From Conchocele bisecta (Eukaryota; Mollusca; Bivalvia; Lucinida; Thyasiridae), in contig CM055268.1 of the NCBI GenBank assembly GCA_029237695.1, forward strand, positions 57,063,131-57,127,130: DNA of 64,000 nucleotides, in the 5' to 3' direction. The notes beneath the pieces were generated by a model, which searched no databases, was not told where the DNA came from, and worked only from the letters and a program-made list of their open reading frames with translations. Every line of letters starts with the position of its first letter. Position 1 is the first letter of the stretch. The position numbers and the translations under genes are program-made. Positions 31,915 through 43,670 of the stretch are shown one piece after another.

Positions 31915-34175
31915 AAAAATATTACAAACATAATTTAAAGAGCAACTAAAAACCACCATCCAAGAAACAACCACAAATAATACTGGATGCAATCCAAATA
32001 CTATGTGGGAATTAATAAAAGGTTCAGTACGAAATGAAGCAATAAACTATTCAAGTAACATAAAGAGAAAGCAAAGATAAAATGAAAAGGAAATTCAAAC
32101 TGAAATAAGACAACTAGAAAAACAAGTAGCTGAAAATCCAACCAATCAAGATATAGCAGATAGCCTTAAACGGGAAAGAAATAAACTTAATGATATAATT
32201 GAAGGAAAAACTAAAGGGCTGCTCCTCAGATAAAAAGCTGAATGGGAGCTGAAAAAATAAAAACTTCTTTTCTAATGTAGAGAAAAAAAGGTCAGAAGAA
32301 CGAACTATTTATGAATAATCACTTATTCAATGGGTATCGCTATTTTATGAAGACGCAAAAAGTTGTATCTCAAATAATGGTCATTTATCCGACTTTTTTA
32401 AAGTGAAAAAGGGTGTCAGACAAGGCTGTCCTTTGTCCGCTTACATTATTATTCTAAGTATAGAACTGTTTTCACGAACAATTAACGGTAATAAAAATAT
32501 AAAAGGTCAAGTGTTTGGTGGTCGAGAGATAAAACAAACAGTATTCGCAGACGATACAAGCTTTACACTTGATGGTTCAGAAACGTCCTTCAAGGAACTA
32601 ATTAAAACTTTGGAAAATTTTGCGAAAATTTCGGGGCTAAAATTAAATAAAGGGAAATGTACTATAATAATACTAAAAATAGGATTAACCAGTAATAATC
32701 CAAGTAAATGATGCAACAATAACTTGTATACATGGTCAAATTGCCAAGCCTCTACACTAGGTATAACATTTCCAAATAACAAAACAAAACTGAATTTATT
32801 AAACCTCATGCCCAAAATTAAGTCATTTCAAAACCGTCTACACAACTGGAAGAAATGGAATCTAACTTTGATTGGAAATATAGCAGTATTAAAAACGTTT
32901 GCATTCCCAAAACTTGTATACCCGCTTACTGTACTAGAAAATCTACTATATGAAAAAATTAACAACATTAATAATTACATGTATGACTTTCTATGGGATG
33001 GCAAACCAGATAAAATATCAAGAAAAGTAATAATACAAGATTACGAAAACTGTGGAATTAAAATGATCAATATTCATGCATTTATACACTTATTAAAAAT
33101 ATCATGGATAAAGAGATTGAAAGGTTCACACAATCAATGGAAAACAGCGTATAATAACGAACTTCATAAGCACGGTGGTGACTTAGTGTTTAAAAGCAAT
33201 TTTAATCAGAATGACGCAAAACGTTTAATAAAAGAATATATTTTTTTTAAACGAAATAACAATTTTGCTTAAAAAAATAAAAATAAATTTTAAATATACA
33301 TGCTCTCTTGTTTCGAATGAAATTATATGGCACAATACCAACATAAAGGAAAATCATAACACCACACTATTCTACAAGAATTGGTACAATAAAGGCATAT
33401 TATACATTGAAAACATATATGATTATAAAGCTAATGACTTCTATAAATTTAACGAATTAAATAATTATAAAATCTAAATATTGGAGACTTTTTTACGTAT
33501 TATACATTGATAGGTAATATTAGAAATGAATGGAAAGAAAAACTTAAAACAGAAACTATAAACACTGACACTCCTGAGTACCTAATTTAAATCATAATCG
33601 CAAAAAAGTATAATAATGCAGTATACAATCTACAAATAAAATCGATGCGATTGCAAACATTAAAACATGTTGAAAAATGGGAAAATGAATTAGACGTTCA
33701 AGATATTGAATGGAAAAACATTTTTTCTTTGTCTTGCAAATGTACCATAAGTACCAAACTGAGAGAATTTCAATATAAATATCTAATGAAAATCATTCCA
33801 AACAATTATTTTCTATTCAAATGTAATATTAAACCATCCAACAAACACATGTTTTGGAAATGTAATGTCATTCAACCCTTTTGGTCAGAAATAAATCAAC
33901 TGCTAGAAACAAAAGGATTAGGCTACAACATAAATTTAACCTACGAATACATCTCCTTTTGTAATATAACGGTATTATCTAAGCAAAAATCAATTTTAAT
34001 TAATTTTATCATCCTTCTGGCGAAAAATTTCATTTTTAAATGTAAATGCTCCTTAATAATACCTATATTAAACACATTCAATCTGTATCTTCTGCATACT
34101 ATCTCCAACGAAGAGACAATAGCAACTATGAAAAACAAACTGGAACAATTCAACTCAAAATGGAATGGCTTTTAA
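31915..34175 (+). pseudogene. Second L1/Tx1-like LINE relic
   Basis: At 31990-32320 the frame resembles the region between endonuclease and RT (LWELIKGSVRNEAINYSS, LKRERNKLNDIIEG). A large internal deletion then joins directly to late RT: WVSLFYEDAKSCISNNG, VKKGVRQGCPLSAYI (motif B), VFADDTSFTLDGSE (motif C, about 32544). The C-terminal region is open at 32724-33272 and 33645-34175, including FWKCNVIQPFWSEIN, and ends KWNGF. Its relation to the relic at 26601 is clear from shared motifs. Stops and frameshifts make it inactive. The polypyrimidine-rich 3' flank to about 34440 may be its 3' untranslated region. Confidence 0.8.
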
Positions 34176-34447
34176 ATTAGCAATTAACTATCATAATGGC
34201 ACAGAGCGATTTTTATGTTGTCTATTACCATTGTCCCTTAAATATTTATTTTATCGTACCAAATAACATTGATGCACTTTTTTACCTTCCCTAATACATA
34301 TATATCCCTTTTTTTCCTTCATAATAATGACTCTTTCCAAAATTCACTCTATATCACAATGTGTCCTATAATATACACCCCAACCTATTTACCTATATAT
34401 CCTATAATATACTATAATACACTCTTTGCTACTTGACACGGTACATA

Positions 34448-34818
34448 CAGTACAACCTCTCTACAACAGCCACCCATCGGTAGACGCAAAATTGGCTGTT
34501 GTAGAGAGGTGGCTGTTGTAGGGAGGTTAATGCCGAATTAAATTTGTCGTCCGCTGTTTATTTATTTGTTTCGATAATTTTCATCAAAAACATGCTTTGG
34601 CAACATTTTAGCGTCATTTCCAATGGAAATGATTCTAAAATGCTGTCAAAACATGTTTGTATTGAGAAAGAAGGCAAAAGCAACAGTAGATGACAATTTT
34701 CGTGCTCAGCAGTCTAAGGGTTAGATAGAGAGGAAATCGTCCATTTGGGATATAAAATAGCGGCTGTTATAGAGAGGGTGTTGTTGTAGAGAGGTGGCCG
34801 TTCGGGGAGGTTCGACTG
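34448..34818. mobile_element. pogo-like MITE with TA duplication, host of a nested MITE
   Basis: CAGTACAACCTCTCTACAAC at the left and GGGGAGGTTCGACTG at the right are imperfect inverted ends, with TA before and after (34446-34447, 34819-34820). Internal repeats of GGCTGTTGTAGAGAGGT occur. It is interrupted by 34531-34720. Confidence 0.75.
34531..34720. mobile_element. TTAA MITE nested inside the pogo-like MITE
   Basis: TTAA (34527-34530) is followed by TGCCGAATTAAATTTGTCGT, and the right end is CAGTCTAAGGGTTAG. The interior (CATTTCCAATGGAAATGATT, AAAATGCTGTCAAAACATG) matches the family members at 48115-48296 and 55210-55392. Confidence 0.7.
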
Positions 34819-34820
34819 TA

Positions 34821-35950
34821 GTTGTTTTTTTTTGCATGCCTTTTACATTGCTGACAGGGAGGTACTCCGACGAAAACTTGATAAACTTGTTTTTGTCGGA
34901 TTACAAACCGATTGGTAAATACTTGTAGAAAAATGAGTAATATTGTATTGCATGCATGTATATTTGTATATTATGATGTAACAAAGAGAAATAAAAACAA
35001 ACTGAAATGAAATTATTTTTTTTCGGTATAGTTGAGATACGTGCGCATGTCCAAGAAACGCAAAATATTACATATTCAAATGTAAATATAACAAAAAACG
35101 AGCTGGCATTTAATAAATGTGTGCATTACTTGAAGCATAGTATCAAGATTGAACAATTAATAGCTGAAAGACAAGATAAATTGGATAAGCATACAATAAG
35201 TGGGAACATATTAATATCTAATACGTATATATATATATATATATGTGGGTTTAAGCAGGACCGTCAAAATTAAGAAAAACATGTATTAGCCTTATGTTAA
35301 ATCGTAGCATCAGGTGACATGGGGCTGCATTATGTGCAAGGGCAAATCATACATGTATGTACCACTTGATTGTCACGTGCTGGAAATTCATCCATTCCTT
35401 CTTTTTTTTATCTATCTTATACTTCTTTTCATTTGTGCTGAGTAATCCATCTCAGTCTTCTTATTTATAGGGACGTAGCAATTTTTTGATCGTATTATTA
35501 TTTTTGCTTGTGTTTTTTTTTCTTATATCACTTAGTTTTCCTTTATATCTCCACCCCACCCCTTTTTCTCTCATATTTCTATATTTGTGGATGTGGTTGG
35601 AGAAATAGCGTTTATGAGGTATGTAACCAATGTGGCCCCATATCATCCTGCGCATTCGCGAAGCCTGATTAGGGACTACGCTGTATAGCCCTACAGACAA
35701 TGAAAACATCCATCATGTCCCCAGCATACTATATCTGCCATGATTAATTCACAGGGAGGCGTTAGGTACGATCCTTTTTGCTTCCGAAGTCCCATAAACC
35801 CTTTTTCTCCAATCGCTGCCACACATGCTAAATATATTGTTGTTTTTTGTGTTGTATATGCACTATACAAATTTCTCATGACATGATCATATATGTAAAT
35901 GTATTTTTTTTGTTCTGTAAAGTATTGAGAAATAAAATATTGAATGACAA
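34821..35950. other. No gene seen; (TA)n at 35225-35244
   Basis: AT-rich sequence with one TA microsatellite and short meaningless open frames. Confidence 0.5.
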
Positions 35951-36289
35951 AGAAAAAGAGAATAAAAAGAAAACTGATTCAGTGTCGCATCCGGTCAGAC
36001 TGTGGACGTGACCGAGATTGGAGCGTATGAAATGGACTGGAATGTGACGGTAATTTCTTCCGCTACCGAAACCCACCTAGAGCTCTGACAGGCAAACTCT
36101 GACTTCCAAAACCACGACATGACTGTCCACTGTACGAACATATGCTGTTGTATGACCCTGCTCTGCGGCATGTGCTAAATGCAGGAGGATCCTAGTGTCC
36201 GCCTTGGAATGGTTGCACGGCTGAAGTGATGCCAGGTCAACAGATCTGTTGGCGAGCACGGTCTCGAAGTGAGTACTTGTGAGCAACAA
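35951..36289 (-). pseudogene. Fragment of an uncharacterised invertebrate protein family
   Basis: The minus strand encodes CNHSKADTRILLHLAHAA, AYVRTVDSHVVVLEV, then after an in-frame TAG (about 36077) GFGSGRNYRHIPVHFI and HSLTGCDTESVFF. I associate the CNHSEADTR...TVDTDVVVLA...LTGCDT pattern with a family that is multicopy in bivalve and cnidarian genomes and may have a PIN/NYN-like nuclease fold; that link is from memory and uncertain. It is cut on both sides and has at least one nonsense codon, most simply a changed Trp. No function is claimed. Confidence 0.55.
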
Positions 36290-36309
36290 TTTATTTTTCA
36301 GTATTAAAT

Positions 36310-36690
36310 ATTAAAGAGTGAAGATGTCTATGGGGATTTAGCATGTGGAACTTTGTCTAATATCAGAAATAATGACCAATTTTCAATATTGAACTTTTGT
36401 TTTCTTAGTTGGATAATTACCAAGTAAAGCTTAAGTTTTCAGAGTCGATTTCCAAAATATTTCATTTTTTCGATCCCTCCTGTAGCTCCTCCAGCTCTTT
36501 TCGCACATATTAAATTCCCATAGAGAAATCATTTTTCGCAATAAAGTCAATATTTGACCAAATTTCACACAATAAAAAGAAGGCTCTTTCTTCAATTTTG
36601 ATAAAATTTAATATTATTGTAAACAATATTGTTTTTGCATTGTGGATATATCTATAAATTTTTAGCAGGTTTTGTGAAACAGACAGTAGT
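36310..36690 (+). repeat. Second copy of the 545-835 dispersed repeat
   Basis: Starts GTGAAGATGTCTATGGGGAT and ends GCAGGTTTTGTGAAACAGACA, the same order and ends as the copy at 545-835, with an extra segment near 36410-36450. Confidence 0.65.
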
Positions 36691-36693
36691 TTG

Positions 36694-37108
36694 TTTGTTT
36701 GCTGGGGTTTAACGGCCTATCAACAGCTAATGTATTTAAGGCCGGGTCAATGGGCTTAGTACTAAATCCCATATATTACCTGTACAAGTACGTGTACATG
36801 TTCAAGTACATGTACAAATTGGGGGAGAGAGGGGGGGGTGGAAATCCCAAAATCAGAACTGAATATTTATAGTAAAAAAACTATATATTCAGCCCTGAAA
36901 TCAGAATAATCCTGATTTGATGCCAGGTCCTCGCCACACCAGAATCACTTGGACCCCTCCCAAAAGCAGTAGGAGCAGTAATAATCTTACTACTTATATA
37001 ATAACCAAATTCAACTCCCAGGTAACAAAAGAGCCAACTATAAAAACGTACATGAGGGCCAAACCAGGCATATCGTGATTCCTATCAGGAGGAACCCCTA
37101 CCGTTAAT
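36694..37108 (+). repeat. About 410-bp dispersed repeat, copy 1 (GGGGTTTAACGGCCTATCAA)
   Basis: From TTTGTTTGCTGGGGTTTAAC through GGTCCTCGCCACACCAGAAT and GGTAACAAAAGAGCCAAC to GGAACCCCTACCGTTAATTT. The same order occurs at 45470, 45880 and, in part, 47361. No open frame is conserved. It is abundant and non-coding; class unknown. Confidence 0.75.
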
Positions 37109-37840
37109 TTACGCCGTCGCGTTCGCCCGACCAACCACCCTCGAACAGACAGTAGTGTTATAGTATCGGGTTGCATATAGGGTGAAACGCCTTAGGACAT
37201 GACTGTGTGACCAGTGTAGATCCTGATCATCACGTGTAACCCTAATATCAACAGCTTGATCAGAAAATGGTTTATATTTGGTGACATAACATATGGTGTC
37301 AAATTTATACAATCAACATAAATTGTAGGTAGGCCCGATATACATTTAAACCATTTCAAACGATTGTTTGCAACCCAATTACACGAATATTGATACATGT
37401 TGTCCAGTAAAAGTCCAATTAAAAAGGAAAAAGTTGTATTTACACTTGGACTGACCAGTCATACAATATTTGCTCTGCCTTATCTGCCTTAAATCAGGAA
37501 TTTACCAAGTTTAAAGTTGGATTTATTATTTAAAATTTACATCAGTGTGGAGATAATTAACTAAAGTTTTCAAATATTCTGCTGGGATTACCAAACGTGT
37601 TTAGGAAATTTGTGTTTTTAAGAGAAATAAAGTTTTCTTTTGTGCAAAATTGTGAACACCTACTGGGTTAGGATGTGCTCTATGGAGAGTGGATGTACCC
37701 CAGTAAACTTCCAGGAGGAAATTGCCTAATCTTACATAATATTATGTGGTTTGGATCCATATGGTAGCCTATAGGCCAACACATACCTGCTATTAGTTAA
37801 CTGATCTAAAGGAATACTTATGTTACTGACAAAACCAGAT
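37109..37840. other. No gene seen
   Basis: Contains a short piece of the GACCAGTG/GATCAG dispersed repeat near 37205-37230. Otherwise featureless. Confidence 0.45.
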
Positions 37841-37857
37841 GTAATTCGTGATTCCAA

Positions 37858-39777
37858 TTGGAGCGTCTAGAGAAGAATTATTTTTCCTCGCTCAACATCA
37901 TGACCAGCATAATGGATGACGAAGTGTCTTTCACACGGAACCCAGTGGAGTTGTTGGATTCCCAGGAAATGTCTAGTATTATTGTACCAGTACAAGAATA
38001 CTCAAACCTGGAGTTACATGTAGAAGACAGCGACCTGGGCACTGATGAAATAGCAAATACTCAAATGTCGAGTATTCTCATACCAGCAGGACGAGGCTTC
38101 AACTCGGAGTTACAGATCTCCAGTGAGGGCAGCAACTCAGACTTTTCGGGATTCTCTGCATCCGAGACTGCTCATACTGACTATCCACAAACAGACAACT
38201 ACAATTGTATATTATACCATGTCATGGCTACTGATACCAAACTTAACATACTTTGTACATCGAAGGAACTCTTCAGCGAATTCATGGAGGCCATTGAGAA
38301 GAAAATTACACCCAAGCTGAATGCTTCTGGGAATTTCCAGCACAACGTACATGTTGAAGGGAAACGCATTTGTCAGACTGGCAGGGAGCCTGTATGATAA
38401 GCAGTTTGAGATACAGCAGGAGTCCGCCATAAATGAAACAGAGCACACCCAGTCCTCAACCCCTGCTGTGACCAGGACTCTGCACAGTACTCATCCATTA
38501 TCACCAATTCAAACTCAACCACCTGGTCACTCCACGCCAGATCCGGTAACTATGGACTCAATTAATATGGAGATCACTGCCCTAAAGGGGATAGTAACTT
38601 CCCTACAAAGCCAAGTGCAGAAAGTGCACCATGTTGTAACCATGGCACATAATGAAATTGACAGTTTGGTGTATAAATCTGTCGATCTGGGAACTAAGGA
38701 GTCTAAATCGCATCCCTCTGTGAGTGTTGATCATTCTCGGTATGTAACCCTGAGTGTAACAGGTGCTGAGAATGTAATGACCACGGAGGTGAAAACACCT
38801 ACAGTGAAGTACTAATGGGTAAAACCAAAAATGTATCTCCTAAACCAGTCTCTACCTCCACACCAGCCCACCAGTGAACAAACAGTGAGCAATTCTAATA
38901 CGGCACAGAAAACAGTGAGTCCGCGAAACGCTACTACTCAATCTCGTACAGCAAAACAAAACCGGACACTAATTATTGGTGACTCACTTTTATCTGGAAT
39001 TAACTGTAGAGGCTGAAATCAACGGTACGCTGTCAGACCTTCCCTGGTGCAACTGTTGACACATCATAGCTAAGATAAGTAACTTTGACCTGACTCAATT
39101 TGTGAACATTATCATCTATTGTGGAGGAAATGACGCTGCACAGTTAGATGAAGACCACATGGAATATTTTGAGGAACGGTATGACCGGTTGATCACCAAA
39201 ATAAAATCCCAAAACCATCATTGTAACATCTACATGTGTAATTCCTGCCCACGTGGCGACACAGACATATCATCAGTGAATGAGATAATACACCGACTAA
39301 GTGTTGATCACAGCGCAGTGTCTATTGATGCCAATGCGGCATTTTTCAATAACAAAAGAGAACTTCGCACACATTTCTACAGTTAAAGAGACTGGATTCA
39401 CAAAAAGGCAGTTAGGATCGATGAACGACCATGTAGAAATTTTGGTAAATTTCCAAGACTCGGTCTACCTTCCAAATAATAGACGTACCGACAACAGCAA
39501 CCCTAGTCGTCATCGGCAAAACATCAACACTTGGAATATTATAGATCCATACCAACAGCGACGATCCCAGTATAGCCAATCGCAACGAGAACAGAACTTA
39601 CCAAGGCTACAATACTCAGACATTAATTATCGTGCAAATAAGTTTTCTTACCAACTTCCTCGGGAACGATGCATGAAATGTGGCCTTCCAAATCACACTA
39701 CTACAGACTGTTTTCACAAAACACAAGTCAAGTGCTTCACTTGTCATTTTCTCGGCCACAATGACTATATTTGCTGA
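37858..39777 (+). pseudogene. CR1-like ORF1 with SGNH esterase-like domain and two CCHC knuckles
   Basis: The N-terminal part (37858-38370) is acidic and Ser-rich with no known fold. A frameshift near 38360 moves it to the next frame (AFVRLAGSLYDKQFEI...). From 38960 an SGNH/GDSL hydrolase-like domain shows IIGDSLLSGIN (Ser block), NIIIYCGGNDAAQL (GxND block) and a C-terminal D...H pattern (SIDANAAFF...RTHF). Near the end are two CCHC knuckles (CMKCGLPNHTTTDC, CFTCHFLGHNDYIC; 39667-39774). Such ORF1 proteins bind RNA and chaperone retrotransposition. At least one stop at 38813-38815, one at 39014-39016 and further frameshifts break it. Confidence 0.75.
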
Positions 39778-40067
39778 AATAAATAGGTGACTGGCAAATA
39801 TGCCACACTACCAATTATGACAGAAATTGTGGACAAATCAGTGAATCAGGAAAACGAGTTAGCATTATACACGACACGTGTTCAAATTGTAACTGTGTAG
39901 TATATACATGTGATACTGACAATGCGAGTATCAATATACCGATATTTCCTCATAATGGTAGTACGTATATTGATGATATATTTGATCTGTCAACAATATA
40001 TGGTGACAACTCGTCTTCCGTCAATGATTGTACACTATATAGTAATGATACAATTGCGGATTCTCAT

Positions 40068-42901
40068 GTGCCCGCAATAGACACTACATGTACTTTTTCC
40101 ACGAGTGCCCAAATTCTTTACGATTTAGGTTTGCCATCTAAAGGTTTTGTAATGGGACACATTAACATTCAATGTATACAAAACAAACTGGACCAAATTG
40201 ATATAATGCTAAATAACAATGTCAACAACATACATATCTTAGGGCTCAGTGAAACAAAGCTGCGAAGCATGCATCCCAATCACGCATTTGAAATAAATAA
40301 TTATCAGTTATACAGAAAATACAGGGCTTACACACAGGTAAGGAAGGAAAATGGAGGTGGTATCATTGTTTTCGTAAAAAATTGTGTAAAATGTGAAAGA
40401 CGACTAGATCTAGAAAGTAATGAAGTTGAATGCATCTGGCTGGAAATATATTCCGAAAATGCTAAAGGTTTTCTTGTTGGAAGTTTATATAGATCCCCAA
40501 ATGCAACTGCTGCATGGAATGAACATTTTGAAACATGCATGGAAAAAGTTGTAACAACAGAAAAAGAACTGTATTTCCTAGGTGATTTTAATAAAGATCA
40601 GCTTAAATTTGAACTTTTCCAGAAAGTTACAACTCCAACAAGACAGACAAATGTTTCAAAAACACTTATTGATCATATCTACTGTAATATTCAATCCAAT
40701 ATACACTCCGTCAATGAACCTCAGATAGGGCTGAGTGACCACTTTGCCATATTTCTCAATAGGAAAGTAAATCGTAATTTTCCATCGACATCGGAGCATC
40801 ACACTATAACGTATAGATCTTACAAACAGTTTAATGAGGAACATTTTCTAAAATATCTACAATCTGCACCGTAGGATTTTATTACATTATTTGACGATGC
40901 CGATGATGTGCTGGATACATGGTAGGATTTGTTTTTAATCATTGTAGAAAGTCACTTGCCAATTAAAACACAAAGAGTCGAGCGTAACACACAGCCCAAA
41001 TGGTTAACACCAGAGATCAACGATGCTATGAGGCAACGAGACAAACTTAAGTCAACAAATAATGAACAATATAAAATGTGGAGAAATAAAGTAGTCAATC
41101 TCATTAAACAATCAAAGAAAAACCAATATGCCTCAATTGTCGATGAAAATAATAACAACCCTTGTAGTGTTTGGAAGTTATTCAAGGAATTAGGAGCTGG
41201 TAAAAATACATGCAAATCAAATAATATATCATCAATAACAGTAGACCAAAATGAAATTACCAACGTATATGAAATGGTCAATGAGTTCAACAATGTTTTC
41301 ACTTCTGTAGCAGCTAAGCTCAAAGGTCCTATCAATGAGTCCAACTTTGATGAACTTCGATTATTCTGTAATTATAAAATTCCAAATGGTGCCAGTCTTT
41401 CAATACCTGAGATCTCCAAAGGTAAGGTTGAAAAATATCTAAAAAGTATACATGTTAGTAAAGCCACAGGATGTGATAATATAGGTCCAAGATTAATAAA
41501 AAATGCAGCTCCAGTTATTGCAGAAAAGTATAACCTTCATTTGTAATAACACTATAAAAACCTCAATTTTTCCTGATAAGTGGAAAGCGGCTAAAGTCAC
41601 ACCTCTTCACAAAAGTGGCAGTAAATGTGACATCAACAATTACAGACCTATTTCAATTTTACCAGTTCTTTCTAAATTATTGGAAAACATGTACACGATT
41701 CATTGATGGAATACTTAGTATCGTTCGACTTACTTCATAAAACTCAATCTGCATTTCGACCTAATCATTCATGTGAAACAGCACTAACTGCAACAATTAG
41801 CAAATGACTAGATGCAATCAATAAAGGATTAATGGTGGGTGTCGTCTTAGTTAATTTTAAGAAAGCTTTTGATTTAGTTGATCATAATATCCTTTTACGT
41901 AAACTAGGACTAAACAAATTGTCCAAGAACACACTATCTTGGTTTTCTTCATACTTGAAAAATAGAAAACAAAAAATCTTTGTAAACAACTCATTGTCTA
42001 CAGATCAGAAAATTGCAAATGGTGTGTCTCAAGGGTCAATCTTGGGTCCACTACTGTTTGTATTGTTCATAAATGACCTGCCACTTTGTACAAAAGGAAT
42101 TCAAACAGACATGTATGCCGATGAGACAACATTGTTTGATATAAGTAAATCTCAGAAAATAATTGAATCCAATTTGCAAAATGCACTCACAATTTTGTCT
42201 GAATGATGTAATTGTAATGGAATGATAATAAATACTTCAAAGGCAAAAGTCATGCTGATCACAACTTACCGGAACAGAACTAAACTAACTTCCACAGGTT
42301 TTAGTTTAAACTTAAATAATGATTTGCTAAATATCATTTCAAGTGACAAAATTCTCGGTGTTTTTGTTGAAAACAACCTGACATGGACCAACCACTTAGA
42401 TCATGTTTGTAAGAAAATTGCATCTAATCTGTGGCTTCTTTCCCGAATAAAAGTCACCCTGCGAATCGAACACAGGATTCAATTTTACAAAACATACATC
42501 CAGCCTCACATCGACTATTGTAATATCATTTGGTGTGGCGCATCTCAAAGGAATCTCAATAGAATATTTCGCCTTCAAAAGAGGGCATGTAAAATAATTT
42601 TATATTATGACTTGAAGATATAATTGAAAGTATGCAAGATCTAAACATATTAACTATTTTTGAGAGAATATACATTCGGAAAGCTAAATGTATGTATAAG
42701 GTTTCTGAAGAAATTATCCCACGATATATATCTGAAATGTTCAACTACAGGATCGAAAATGCAAACATGCCCCATTTAAGATCAGTTACAGCCAATCATT
42801 TCACCATTCCCAGACCATATAGGGAAATGTTCAAACACAATTTAATCTACTCAGGATCTATTATCTGGAATAAATTACCAACTGAATTAAAAAAAACATG
42901 A
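40068..42901 (+). pseudogene. CR1-like ORF2: endonuclease and reverse transcriptase, broken, YADE in place of YADD
   Basis: The APE-type endonuclease (40068-40874) shows GHINIQCIQNKLDQI, LSETKLR, YFLGDFNKD and LSDHFAIF, the expected metal-binding and catalytic blocks. After stops at 40872 and 40923 the linker continues (QPKWLTPEINDAMRQRDKLK). The RT region shows YRPISILPVLSKLLE, VNFKKAFDLVDHNILL (family motif has Asp-x-x-x-Ala-Phe-Asp, the first Asp being Asn here), GVSQGSILGPLLFVLFIND and MYADETTLF at 42114. The last Asp of YADD is Glu. The C-terminal part (IKVTLRIEHRIQFYKTYI, IWNKLPTEL) follows in other frames. Two catalytic substitutions and several stops show a long-dead copy. Confidence 0.8.
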
Positions 42902-43670
42902 TACAATAAATGAATTCCACAATAACTTGGTAAAATGGATGAAAACCTATCATGGTGTGTTGTAAAATATATACACCATTAGTTACGATGTCGCAACTGT
43001 CAGAATAATTGCTTAGCTATTACATGTCAACATCTTATAAGGCCTATCACTATATATGTAACGTCTATTCATGTGAATGTATGCGTGGCATGTATGTGTA
43101 GCTCTATTTAGTTTGTAAATATTAATAGATGTTGTATTAATTTCTGTTGTGACATGTGATGAAGGACTGCGGCTTGCGGAGTCCTTTGCACTCTTTCACC
43201 ATGGAATATCTATACTGTTTGTTACAAGTATCAGGTATGTTTCAGTGACAGACAGCACAAACCCTCACCATTTCTTAAGATGCAGGACAGTTGTTTCTGC
43301 CCCCTTTCCATCTCCCCTCTTTATTTCTCATTATGTGTCACATTTAGTTTTATGTACTGTGTGTGGCAGGAATAGCATACACACACGTAAACATATATAC
43401 ATGTATATGTATGCTTGTACAGATGTGTATGTTTGTGTTGGTGTGTGCATTGAATGATTGTTTATAAGGGTGTATGTTTATATGAATTTCGTAATGTTTG
43501 TACATCTTGTAAATAATAGAGGGCCTCATGGAAGATTAGTTTTGAACTAAATGTGTAACCCTCTGAACATAAAGTATATTATTAGTATTATTAAAACAAT
43601 AACAAGAGTTGTCAGAAGACAACACAGCTCGCCTATTGGCAGCCAAGAATCAAAGGTGGGGCTGATGTTA

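Larger units (their letters stand above)
37858..43600 (+). mobile_element. Long CR1-like LINE, degenerate but nearly full length
   Basis: It consists of ORF1 (37858-39777) with esterase and zinc-knuckle domains, ORF2 (40068-42901) with endonuclease and RT domains, then a roughly 700-bp 3' untranslated region. That region ends CTCTGAACATAAAGTATATT followed by an ATT-rich simple tail near 43580-43595. Simple-repeat tails and an ORF1 esterase are known for CR1-group LINEs. Several stops and frameshifts in both ORFs show it is inactive. The 5' boundary is uncertain. Confidence 0.8.
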
